Below are positions 26,677-35,056 of a stretch of DNA of 64,000 bases, piece by piece; position 1 is the first letter of the stretch, and each line of letters starts with the position of its first letter. The notes under the pieces are model-generated. The model saw only the letters and a list, made by a program, of their open reading frames with translations. It did no database searches and had not been told where the DNA came from. This DNA is from Streptomyces sp. DG1A-41 (GTDB lineage Bacteria > Actinomycetota > Actinomycetes > Streptomycetales > Streptomycetaceae). The stretch lies in assembly GCF_037055355.1 (NCBI RefSeq), contig NZ_CP146350.1, forward strand, positions 4,301,001-4,365,000, written 5' to 3'. The translations under genes and the position numbers were made by a program.

Positions 26677-27466
26677 TTATCTCCTTCTCCGGAGCTGTTC
26701 GGTACAGGTGCAGGTGCAGCGCAGCAGGGGCTGTTCGTTCTCCGCGAGGCCGCTCCAGTCCGTCGCCGTCCTGCTGAAACAGGCCGGGCCCTCGAAGTCC
26801 ATGATCGACAGGAGGCTCAGCAGCTTGGCGAGTGTGCGGGCGGTCTCCTTGCCGGTCGGTCTGGCCCGCTCCTCGCACAGCCACACCGCGTGCAGCAGCT
26901 GGTCGACGGTGCGGCGCAGCGGGGGGCCGTCCACCGGCACCAGGCCCTTGGCGCGTTCCCGCCGGGTGTCAGCCGCGCCCGGGGTGCGGCGCCTGGGCGA
27001 TCTCCAGGAGCTCCGCGCACCACTCGCGGGGGCGGGCCGGGGAGTGTGGCGGCGAGGTGGCTGACGACATCGTCCACGCCGCCGGAGACGAGGTGGTGGT
27101 TCGGGCGGTGGGTGGTGAGGGAGCGGAAGGCGTCGTCGCCCGGCATCCCGTCGTCGGGCTCTCCGTCCCCCGTCTCCCCCGCCGCCCGTAGTGGTCGCGC
27201 AGGAAGTGGTGGTCGGCGTATCAGGCGGCGCCGTCGGGGCGTAGTCCGTACAGCCGGTGCACCAGCAGTTGGCGGAGGCCGAAGTCGCCTATGAAGTGGC
27301 GTTCGCAGCTCGGCCATCCGGTGTCGGTGAGGAGCCGGAAGACGTGATGGGCGGTCAGGTGGTGGACGTGGCCCGACTGGTGGTGGCGGAGCAGGACGTC
27401 CGCGCACTCCGTGTCGTGTGCCACCGACAGGTGGGTGAGGAGGTCTGCACCGAAGGCAGTTGGCCG
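26677..27466 (-). pseudogene. Decayed hypothetical gene with stop and several frameshifts
   Basis: Fragments in successive frames appear to be one protein: ALRPTAFGADLLTHLSVAHDTECADVLLRHH to LYGLRPDGAA, an in-frame TGA, YADHHFLRDHYG, a shift, DDAFRSLTTHRPNHHLVSGGVDDVVSHLAATLPG, a shift, REWCAELLEIAQ, a shift, and VPVDGPPLRRTVDQLLHAVWLCEERARPTGKETARTLAKLLSLLSIMDFEGPACFSRTATDWSG to the stop at 26677. I do not recognise the family. At least three frame changes plus a stop argue for real decay, although some changes could be assembly indels. Confidence 0.55.
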
Positions 27467-27472
27467 CAGTGC

Positions 27473-27940
27473 CTACGCGGGCCGGTCCGACGCCGGCCAC
27501 ACGTACGGGAGGTCGTCCGGAACGCCCGGGAAGAGGTCCGCGTAGGTGGCGGGGTCCTTGCGGACGAGGGCCGAACGGTGGCTGTGGTGGAAGGGGGTGT
27601 CGCCCAGCCACGGGGGCAGTTCGCCCTCGGCTGCCAGGACGTGCTGGTCGCGGACCGGGGCGTGCGGGCGGGTCGCCGCGAGGTCGGCGACCAGGGTGGC
27701 CGCGCAGCTGTCCTGGTGGCCCTGTTCGCGCCAGACGCGGCAGATCTCCAGGCCGTAGCGGACGAGTGCCTCCTCGTATCCGGCCCACATCCGGACGGCC
27801 GGGTGGTGGCGCCAGCCGTACCCCGGTACGACCAGGCCGCGCAGCACCTGCAACGCCTCGACCCGCTGTTTGCCGAGCCGGCGGCGGTCCAGGACGAGGG
27901 CCGACTCCCGGAAGCCGGGGTAGGGGAGGAAGGTCTGCAC
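27473..27940 (-). CDS. Pyrimidine-dimer glycosylase-like protein (MSMEG_6728 family)
   Basis: A 155-residue cytosolic protein starting MQTFLPYPGFRESALVLDRRRLGKQRVEALQVLRGLV, the hallmark of the Pyr_excise/MSMEG_6728 family distantly related to T4 endonuclease V. Further motifs are YGWRHHPAVRMWAGYEEAL and FHHSHRSALVRKDPATYADLFPGVPDDLPYVWP. The family length is normal. Repair activity is inferred from family resemblance only. Confidence 0.82.
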   Translation of the reverse strand: MQTFLPYPGFRESALVLDRRRLGKQRVEALQVLRGLVVPGYGWRHHPAVRMWAGYEEALVRYGLEICRVWREQGHQDSCAATLVADLAATRPHAPVRDQHVLAAEGELPPWLGDTPFHHSHRSALVRKDPATYADLFPGVPDDLPYVWPASDRPA

Positions 27941-27958
27941 GCGTCCCGTCCCGGGTGC

Positions 27959-28417
27959 CTACCGCTCCGCGCCGGTGCGGGTCGAACGGCGGCGGCCGAG
28001 GGCCAGAGCCAGGCCGATCATCGCGATGCCCAGGGCGAAGTGCAGCCAGTCGTCTGCGGCGTTGAGGGGGACGAAGTTGGCGTCGCTGTCGTGGCCGACG
28101 GACAGGCCGTACACCCACAGCACCAGGTAGACGGCGCCGCCGATCAGCAGGTACGAGTACGCTCCGGCGGCCGTGCGGGCGAGGGCCAGGCCGGTGAGAC
28201 CGTAGGCCAGGTGCACGATGTTGTGCAGGATCGAGACCTGGAACAGGCCCAGGAGCTCGGCGCCCGACTCGTGGGAGGCGAACTCCATCGAGCCGTAGTC
28301 GGTGGTGATGCCGGGGATGAACCCCAGCACGCCGACCAGGAGGAAGACGACGCCCACCAACTGGGCGGCCCGCTGCACGGGGGCCGCGGCGGCCCGGTGG
28401 GAAGTGTGTGTGGTCAT
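27959..28417 (-). CDS. DUF4383-family four-helix membrane protein
   Basis: A 152-residue protein with four hydrophobic helices. The family motifs are LVGVVFLLVGVLGFIPGITT, then FQVSILHNIVHLAYGLTGLALART and NAADDWLHFALGIAMIGLALALG. The function is unknown; relatives often sit near stress genes. It is 13 bp downstream of the phosphatase gene on the same strand, so co-transcription is likely. Confidence 0.85.
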   Translation of the reverse strand: MTTHTSHRAAAAPVQRAAQLVGVVFLLVGVLGFIPGITTDYGSMEFASHESGAELLGLFQVSILHNIVHLAYGLTGLALARTAAGAYSYLLIGGAVYLVLWVYGLSVGHDSDANFVPLNAADDWLHFALGIAMIGLALALGRRRSTRTGAER

Positions 28418-28430
28418 GGCCAGTGGATCC

Positions 28431-30921
28431 TCACGGGAGAGAGATGGTCTGTTCCGCCCAGATGGTCTTGCCCCAGGCGCCCTGGCGCGTGCCCCAGCGC
28501 CCGGTCAGCCGGGCCACGAGGAGCAGGCCACGCCCGCCCTCGTCGTAGGTGCGGGCGCGCCGCAGGTGGGGAGCGGTGTTGCCGCCGTCGGAGACCTCGC
28601 AGATCAGGGTGTTGTCGTGGATCAGCCGAAGCTGGATCGGCGGCTGAGCGTGCCGGATGGCGTTGGTGACGAGTTCGCTGACGACCAGTTCGGTGACGAA
28701 GGCCGCGTCGGACAGCCCCCACCTCTCCAGCTGCTCCACCACGTCCTTGCGGGTCTGGGCGACCGCGGACGGCTCGTCCGGCACCGCCCAGGTGGCGACC
28801 TGGCTCGCGTCGAGCGCGCGGGTGCGGGCGACGAGCAGGGCCACGTCGTCGGCCGGGCGCTGCGGCAGCAGGTCGGCGAGCACGCTGTCGCACAGGGCGT
28901 CCAGCGAGGGCGCCACGGGGGTGCCCCCTGCTCGGGCGAAGCCGAGAGCTTGGGGGACGGAGAGGGCCTCCCGCAGCTGGTGGACGCCGGCGTCGAGGTC
29001 CCGGTCCCGGTTCTCGATCAGGCCGTTGGTGTAGAGGACGAGCAGGCTGCCCTCGGGCAGGACGACCTCGGTGGCCTCGTAGGGCAGGCCGCCCACGCCG
29101 AGCGGGGGTGCGGCCGGAAGCCCGACCAGTTCGACACTGCCGTCAGGGCTCACCACGGCCGGCGCGGGATGCCCGGCCCCGGCGAAGCAGCAGCGCCGCG
29201 AGACCGGGTCGTACACGGCGTACAGGCAGGTGGCGCCCACGTCTCCGGAGGTCTCCGCGCCCTCGTCCTCCACGTTCAGCCGGGCGACCAGGTCGTCCAG
29301 GTGAGTGAGGAGCTCGTCGCACGGCAGGTCGATGTCGGCGAGGGTGCGTACGGCCGTGCGCAGTCGGCCCATGGTGGCGGAGGCGTGCAGGCCGTGGCCG
29401 ACGACGTCGCCGACGACCAGGGCCACCCGCGCCCCGGAGAGGGGGATGACGTCGAACCAGTCCCCGCCGACGCCGGCGTGCCCGCCCGCCGGCAGATAGC
29501 GGGACGCGACCTCGATCGCCGCCTGCCGGGGCAGCCGCTGCGGCAGCAGGCTGCGCTGGAGTGTGACGGCCGTGGCGCGCTCCCGGGTGTAACGGCGGGC
29601 GTTGTCGATGCTGACCGCGACCCTGGCCGCCAGCTCCCCGGCCAGGACCAGGTCGTCGTGCCCGAAGGGCTCGGGGGTGCGGTACCGCACGAAGCACACG
29701 ACGCCCAGCGTGGTGCCGCGGGCGACGAGCGGCACGGTCATCACCGAGTGGATGCCGAACGCCCGGATCCTCGCGGCACGGGCCGGGTCGTGCGCGAGCC
29801 ACGCCGTGAACGCCTTGTCGGTCCCCTCGTGCAGGGTGGTCCGTCCCGCGCGCAGGCCCTCGTAGGGAGCCGAGCCCTCCGGGTAGGAGTCCACCTGGCC
29901 GGCCACCACGGCCGACTCCGGTGCCCCCGGGGTCACGGACCGCAGCGCCACCCGCCGCAGCAGCAGCGGCCCGTCCGCCGGCAGCGCCTGGGCGGGCGGT
30001 TCGGGTACGTCGTCCAGCGCGGCGAGCAGATCGACGCTGACGAAGTCGGCCAGGGCCGGGACGGTCATGTCCGTCAGCTCCTGGGCCGTGCGCGTCACGT
30101 CGAGCGTGCCGCCGATGCGCCTGGCCTTCGGCGATCAGCTGGAGCCGCTTGCGGGCCCAGAACTGTTCCGTCATGTCGTGCGCGGAGAGGCAGACGCCCC
30201 GGATCGTGCCGTCGGTGTCCCGCAGCGCGGACTCGAAGACCGACCAGGCGTGCTCGCGGGTCTCGCCCGGGGCGCGCAGATAGTTCTCCTCGTACTGCGG
30301 CTCGCCGGTCCGCAGCACCCGGGCCATGCTGCGTTCCGCCCGCTCACCGGCCTCGTCGTCGACGATCTCGGACACGCGCAGGCCCAGCATCTCCACTTCG
30401 GTGAGCGCCATGGCCCGCTCCATGCCCTCGTTGGCCCGCCTGAGCCGGAGCCGGGTGTCGTAGAGCGCCAGGGCGCAGCAAGGGGACTGGGCGAAGCTCC
30501 AGCTCACGAGGGATTCGTCGAGGGCGGACCCGGGCTGCCCGCGGGCCAGGGCGGAGAGGAGGAGCCAGGCGGGGGCGCCGGTGCCCGGCGGCCTGTGGTG
30601 GGCGAGGACCCTGACGGTCAGCTTCCGGCCGTCGTGGTGCCGGAGGGCGATGTCGCCGTTCCACCGGGTCAGCCCGGCGAGCGTGGGCAGGCCGCCCCGT
30701 ACCGGGATCGGCTCGGCCAGCAGATCCGCCGCGCGGCGGCCGGTCATCTGCCGTGCCGAGTACCCGAGGAGCCGCTCCGCACCCGCGTTCCAGCCGGTCA
30801 CCCTGCCCTGCTCGTCGAGGGTGACGCGGGCGGTGAGGGCCTCGCCGACGAGGGCTTCGAGGGCCTCGGGTTCCGCTCCGGGCGACCGGGTGGTCCGGCC
30901 GGCGGTGACGGGCTGCTCCAT
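28431..30921 (-). pseudogene. PAS-PAS-GAF-SpoIIE phosphatase with HATPase domain, frameshifted
   Basis: Reconstructed at about 830 residues: PAS (about 15-120), second PAS ending SAHDMTEQFWARKRLQLIAE, GAF, PP2C-type SpoIIE phosphatase (GDWFDVIPLSGARVALVVGDVVGHGLHASATMGRLR), and an anti-sigma-type HATPase (LVVSELVTNAIRHA, then GGRGLLLVARL). The frame changes near 30115-30125: the first frame reads on as GQAHRRHAR, while the correct continuation is RIGGTLDVTRTAQELTD. Both parts are otherwise intact, so a one-base assembly error is possible. Such proteins dephosphorylate STAS anti-anti-sigma factors. A Streptomyces interspersed repeat is inserted in frame at 28924-28956. Confidence 0.8.
28924..28956. 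repeat. Interspersed hairpin repeat inside the SpoIIE gene
   Basis: CCCCC-TG-CTCGG-GCGAAG-CCGAG-AGCTT-GGGGG forms an imperfect stem-loop of a type often seen between genes in Streptomyces. Here it lies within the phosphatase-to-HATPase linker and is read in frame as about PQALGFARAGGT, lengthening the linker without breaking it. Confidence 0.7.
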
Positions 30922-31059
30922 GATCGGTCATCTCACTCTCACGGAGAATCAGACACAACCGCGTATATATTCGCTTATCACCTACTTACCCCGAATGCGA
31001 GGCCCGTACCGGCTCGTCGGCGGAGCCTGCCGCTGTCCCGCCCGGGTAACCGGTCCCCC

Positions 31060-32031
31060 ATGGGCGAGATCCTGGTGGGCACGTGTTCCTGGACCGACCG
31101 GGCCCTGGTCGGCAGCGGCTGGTATCCGGCGGGGCGGCGGGACGCCGAGGGGCGGTTACGGCACTACGCCGAGCGGTTCCCGGTCGTCGAGGTCGACGCG
31201 TCGTACTACGCGCTGCCGAGCGAGCGGAACAGCCGGTTGTGGGCCGAGCGGACACCGGACGGGTTCGCGTTCGACGTGAAGGCGTTCTCGCTGCTGACCG
31301 GGCATCCCACCCGGGAGGCGGCGCTGCCGGACGGGCTGCCGGCCGATCACCGGGACCCCGCCGTGCTCGACGAGGTGTGGGCGCGGTTCACGGCCGGGAT
31401 CGAGCCGCTGCGGCGGGCCGGGCGCCTGGGGAGCGTGCTGTTCCAGTTCCCGCCGTGGTTCCGGCCCGGGGAGCGGGCGGAGGCGTTCCTCCACGAGTGC
31501 GCCGAGCGGACGCGGGGCTGGCCCGTCGCCGTGGAGTTCCGGCATCCCTCGTGGTGGGAGCCGGGCCGGGCGGAGGCGACGCGCGCGCTGCTCGCCCGGT
31601 ACGGCATGGCCGCGGTCGCCGTCGACATGACGCAGACGCTGCCCTCCTCGATGCCGCCCGTCACCCCCGTCACCTCACCCCGGCTGTCCGTCGCACGGTT
31701 CCACGGGCGCAGCACCGCCTGGGGCACCGGCAGCAAGGAGGACCGGTTCCGGTACGGGTACGGCGAGGACGAACTCGCCGAGTGGCTGCCCCGCGTGCGC
31801 CGACTCGCCGAGCGGACCGAACAGGTCCACGTCCTGTTCAACAACTGCTGCGGCGACGCCGCCGTCCGTGCCGCCGCGTGCATGACGCGGCTCCTCGACG
31901 GCGGCCTGCCGACGGCGGCGCCGAGGCTGCCTAGGGCGCGATCCGCACCTTCTTCGACACCGTCACCTGGTCCACGTCCGACACCCGCACGGTCGTCTTC
32001 ATCGTCCAGGTCCCGGCGAGGGGCAGATTGA
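31060..32031 (+). CDS. DUF72 (YecE-like) protein
   Basis: A 323-residue protein with a TIM-barrel-like DUF72 domain: MGEILVGTCSWTDRALVGSGWYPAG, YYALPSERNSRLWAERTPDGFAFDVKAFSLLTGHP, VLFQFPPWF, VAVEFRHPSWW, and a terminal VHVLFNNCCGDAAVRAA. Related proteins usually stop shortly after this point. Here the frame runs a further 40 residues and overlaps the end of the convergent CopC-CopD gene by 101 bases, so the extreme C-terminus may be a frame error. The function is unknown. Confidence 0.82.
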   Translation: MGEILVGTCSWTDRALVGSGWYPAGRRDAEGRLRHYAERFPVVEVDASYYALPSERNSRLWAERTPDGFAFDVKAFSLLTGHPTREAALPDGLPADHRDPAVLDEVWARFTAGIEPLRRAGRLGSVLFQFPPWFRPGERAEAFLHECAERTRGWPVAVEFRHPSWWEPGRAEATRALLARYGMAAVAVDMTQTLPSSMPPVTPVTSPRLSVARFHGRSTAWGTGSKEDRFRYGYGEDELAEWLPRVRRLAERTEQVHVLFNNCCGDAAVRAAACMTRLLDGGLPTAAPRLPRARSAPSSTPSPGPRPTPARSSSSSRSRRGAD

Positions 32032-33835
32032 CGGAGTTGGTGCTCCAGTAGCCGCCGGCGTCGGCGAGTCCGGCGTCGATCGGGCCGACCTCGCGGGAGG
32101 GGAGGGTGAAGGTGATGCGGACCTCGGGGACGACGACCAGACCCTTGTCGGCGCCGTAGACCACGGCCTGGACGCCGTTCTCGCCGACGCGGGCCGGGTC
32201 CAGGGTGACCTGGACCGTGCCGCGGCCCGACAGAGTGCTGCCGCCCGTGTCGAAGGGCACCGTGATGAGGGTCGTGGGCGGCAGAGCGCCCGCCGGGGAT
32301 CGCTGCGCGGCCTCGGCCTGCGCGCGGCCCGGCAGCGTGGTCGTGAGCAGTGTCGTGATCAGCAACACCACGGCGGCGACGGCGACTTCGACGAGGACGG
32401 AGCGGCGCAGCCCGCGACGCCGGGCGTCCGCTTCGCCGGGCCCGGGAGCCGGCTCCGGCGGCCCCTCCCGTTTCTCCGGCGCTTCGGGCTTCTCCCTCTC
32501 CTCCGGTTCCGGGGCCTCCGCCGCGGCCTCCCCCGGCCCCTCCGGCGGTACCGGCGCCCCCGCTCCGACCGGCTGCGGGACCCGATCCGGTACGGCCGTC
32601 CGGGCGGTGGCCGCCGGTGCCATGAGGCGGGCCGTCCACCGGCGCGAGTACCCGGCCGCCAGCAACAGCGCGGTCACCGCGGCCAGTTTGGCCAGCAGCA
32701 GCCGGCCGTACGACGTGCCGGTCAGCGCGGTGAGGGAGCCGAGGCCGCGCCAGGACTGGTAGAGGCCGGTGACGGCCAGGACGGTCACCGAGGCGAAGGC
32801 GATACGGGAGAAGCGGGGCACGACCTCCGTCAGGGCGTCGACGGAGGCGCGGCGCAGGGTCAGGAGCAGCGCCACGAGGCCGCCGAGCCAGACCCCCGTC
32901 GCCACCAGGTGCAGCACGGACGACGTCATCGCCACCGGTACCTGGATCCCGGCGGAGGCGTGCTCGGCCGCCGCCCAGGTCAGGGCCAGGGCGACGGCCA
33001 GGGTCGCGGCCACCGCCCGCACCACGGGCTGTCGGTGGTCACGGCGCCTGGACAGCCGTAGCAGGAAGACGGCGGTCAGCAGCAGGACGGCCAGCCGGGC
33101 GAGCAGGGCCAGGCCCGGACGGCTGGCCAGGGTGCGTGCGAGGGGGGACGGGTCGAAGGCCGCGGCCGGGCCCGCGCCCGCCTCGTACGGGGCGCGCAGC
33201 ACCAGCAGGACGACCGTGGAGCCGAGCAGTGTCCACCAGGCCGCCATCAGCGGTCTGCGCAGCGGGGACGTGTCCGCGGGCCGGCACAGCAGCGCGAACG
33301 CCACGGTGCCGACGAGCAGCGCGGCGGCGAGGTAGGCGAGGTAGCGGGCGGCGTCGTAGAGGCCGCCGGTCAGCGGGTCCTCGTCCGGGCCGGTGTCGAC
33401 CTGCGCGGTCGTCGCGGACCGTTTGCCGACGGAGAAGGTGAAGGCGCCGGAGACCGGGTGGCTGTCGGCGGACACCACTCGCCAGGCCACCGTGTAGGTG
33501 CCCTGGGCGAGTTTCCCGGGCAGTCCGACCCGGGCCGTGTCGGAGCGGCCGTCCGCGTGCCGCGCCTCGCCGGTGTGCACGCGGCGCTGGTCCGGGCCGA
33601 AGACCCGGAAGGAGTCGTCGAGCAGGCCGACGGACTCGGTGAAGGTCAGGGTGAGATGGCGGGGGGCACGCTGGACGACGGATCCGTCGTCGGGGTCGGT
33701 GCCGCGGAGGGCGGCGTGGGCGGAAGCGGGGGCTCCGCCGAGGAGGAGCAGGACCAGCACGGTGCCGAGCAGCACCAGGGCTTGAAGTCGCCGGGGGTGT
33801 CCGACATTCCGCTCCTCGTTCCGCCGTTGGTGCAC
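31931..33835 (-). CDS. CopC-CopD fusion copper-resistance protein with C-terminal YtkA-like domain
   Basis: A protein of about 634 residues. A signal peptide (RRLQALVLLGTVLVLLLLGGAPASA) is followed by mature HAALRGTDPDDGSVV, a CopC domain whose N-terminal His and the later DSHPVSGAF are copper-site residues. Eight or so helices of a CopD domain follow (DAARYLAYLAAALLVGTVAFALL to GTSYGRLLLAKLAAVTALLLAAGYSRRW), then a Pro/Glu-rich linker, one more helix, and a YtkA/FixH-like beta domain (STNSVNLPLAGTWTMKTTVRV). It probably moves copper across the membrane. The start is uncertain: GTG 33835 was chosen, and an upstream in-frame ATG at 33955 exists. Confidence 0.85.
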   Translation of the reverse strand: MHQRRNEERNVGHPRRLQALVLLGTVLVLLLLGGAPASAHAALRGTDPDDGSVVQRAPRHLTLTFTESVGLLDDSFRVFGPDQRRVHTGEARHADGRSDTARVGLPGKLAQGTYTVAWRVVSADSHPVSGAFTFSVGKRSATTAQVDTGPDEDPLTGGLYDAARYLAYLAAALLVGTVAFALLCRPADTSPLRRPLMAAWWTLLGSTVVLLVLRAPYEAGAGPAAAFDPSPLARTLASRPGLALLARLAVLLLTAVFLLRLSRRRDHRQPVVRAVAATLAVALALTWAAAEHASAGIQVPVAMTSSVLHLVATGVWLGGLVALLLTLRRASVDALTEVVPRFSRIAFASVTVLAVTGLYQSWRGLGSLTALTGTSYGRLLLAKLAAVTALLLAAGYSRRWTARLMAPAATARTAVPDRVPQPVGAGAPVPPEGPGEAAAEAPEPEEREKPEAPEKREGPPEPAPGPGEADARRRGLRRSVLVEVAVAAVVLLITTLLTTTLPGRAQAEAAQRSPAGALPPTTLITVPFDTGGSTLSGRGTVQVTLDPARVGENGVQAVVYGADKGLVVVPEVRITFTLPSREVGPIDAGLADAGGYWSTNSVNLPLAGTWTMKTTVRVSDVDQVTVSKKVRIAP

Positions 33836-33932
33836 GTGGTTCTCCGGGGTTGGGCTGTACGGCTCCCGGTTATGTACGGATGGGAGTTGTCTAGCGCTCA
33901 GCGTGGGGGGGCGGGTGTGTGGTTCGGCGCGT

Positions 33933-33980
33933 GCGGGTGCGTGGGAGTTGGTCACGCAGTTCCCCGCGCCCCTAAGAAGC
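33933..33980. repeat. Common Streptomyces intergenic repeat (CGCAGTTCCCCGCGCCCCT type)
   Basis: GTGGGAGTTGGTCACGCAGT followed by TCCCCGCGCCCCTAAGAAGC matches a short sequence I recall as very frequent between Streptomyces genes. It sits between copCD and the cupin gene, and its end supplies the cupin stop codon (33974-33972). Confidence 0.6.
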
Positions 33981-34451
33981 AGGTCGGCACAGCCCGGGGA
34001 TGCGGTCAGCCGCTGCCGGATAGCGTGCCGTCAGGTCCGCCGCATCACCGTGCTCGTACCCCTCGAACGTGAAGCCGGGGGCCATCGTGCAGCCGAAGAG
34101 GGTCCACTGCCCGCCCTCGCGCACCCTGCCGCCCATCCACGTACCTGCCGGGACCGTGAACTGCACGTGCTGACCGCCGAGAACGTCCGGGCCCAGCACC
34201 GCCGTCCTCGTAGTCCCGTCCGGGGCGAGCAGGAGGAGCTCCAAAGGATCGCCGAGGTAGAAGTGCCAGATCTCGTCGGTCGGCAGGCGGTGCAGGGCGG
34301 AGAAGTCGTCCGCCGTGAGGAGCGCGACGATCGCCGTGCCCTCGGGTCTGCCGTCCGGGCGTTCGGGGCCGGCCCAGGTCTGGCGGAACAGGCCGCCCTC
34401 GCGGGGGATCGGCTCAAGGCCGTAGTGGGCGATGAGGTCGTCAGGCGTCAC
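33972..34451 (-). CDS. Cupin-5 (DUF985) protein
   Basis: A 159-residue single-domain cupin: HYGLEPIPREGGLFRQTWAGPER, LPTDEIWHFYLGDPLELLLLAPDGTTRTAVLG, QFTVPAGTWMGGRV, and CTMAPGFTFEGYEHG. A metal site is suggested by the E and H of DEIWHFY and the later E of FEGYEHG. The start is the GTG at 34451, overlapping the GNAT stop as GTGA, so it is the last gene of the iron-box operon. The biochemical role is unknown. Confidence 0.85.
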   Translation of the reverse strand: MTPDDLIAHYGLEPIPREGGLFRQTWAGPERPDGRPEGTAIVALLTADDFSALHRLPTDEIWHFYLGDPLELLLLAPDGTTRTAVLGPDVLGGQHVQFTVPAGTWMGGRVREGGQWTLFGCTMAPGFTFEGYEHGDAADLTARYPAAADRIPGLCRPAS

Positions 34452-35056
34452 CCGGGGAAGCGTATCTCCCGGTCGAGGAAGGCGAGCTGTGCCTTCTTCT
34501 CGGGCAGGTACACGTCCGGGAGGTCGATCTCCGGCAGGACCACCACCGGCCCCGCCGTGAAGCCCATGGTGAGGAAACGGACGACCGCCTTCTCGTTGCG
34601 GACGTCCGGGTCGACCACGATCCGCCGGCGGTCCAGACCGAGCAGGACGTACTCGGTGATGACGGCCACCAGCCGGGCCGTCCAGCCGGACTGCCCGCCG
34701 CCCGGCCCGGCGGGCGCGAGCAGCAGATGCAGGCCGATGTCGCCGGGACGGACCTCGTAGCACTCGCTCACGCGGTCGGCCTCGGGCTCGTAGGTCTGGA
34801 GGAGCGCGACCGGCTCGCCGTCGCGGACGACGAGGAAGGCGTGGTGGGTCGTGAGCGTGTCCAAGTGGGCGTAGATCTCGGACACCTGCCGCTCGGTGAG
34901 ACCGGTCATGCCCCAGAAGACGGCCCGCTCCTCGCTCACCCAGCGATGGACCGTCCCGGCGTCGGCCTCCGGGTCCAGCGGCAGGACGCGGACGGTGCCG
35001 AAGTCGTCGGTCACCTGCTCGTGGACGGCCGTGCGGGAGGCGTACGGGTCAGACAT
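34448..35056 (-). CDS. GNAT acetyltransferase, siderophore-type (IucB/AlcB-like)
   Basis: A 202-residue acetyltransferase resembling the lysine N6-hydroxylysine acetyltransferases of siderophore pathways (IucB/RhbD/AlcB group): DAGTVHRWVSEERAVFWGMTG, then HHAFLVVRDGEPVALLQTYEPEADRVSECYEVRPGDIGLHLLLAP and RRIVVDPDVRNEKAVVRFLTMGF, the acyl-CoA site. It overlaps the acylase gene by eight bases and lies in an operon preceded by an iron box. The acyl acceptor is not known; no hydroxylase or NIS synthetase is in the window. Confidence 0.85.
   Translation of the reverse strand: MSDPYASRTAVHEQVTDDFGTVRVLPLDPEADAGTVHRWVSEERAVFWGMTGLTERQVSEIYAHLDTLTTHHAFLVVRDGEPVALLQTYEPEADRVSECYEVRPGDIGLHLLLAPAGPGGGQSGWTARLVAVITEYVLLGLDRRRIVVDPDVRNEKAVVRFLTMGFTAGPVVVLPEIDLPDVYLPEKKAQLAFLDREIRFPG

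Noticed and set aside
30067..31059. N-terminal extension of the DUF72 frame
   Set aside because: The open frame is antisense to the PAS domains. The DUF72 domain starts at the ATG at 31060.
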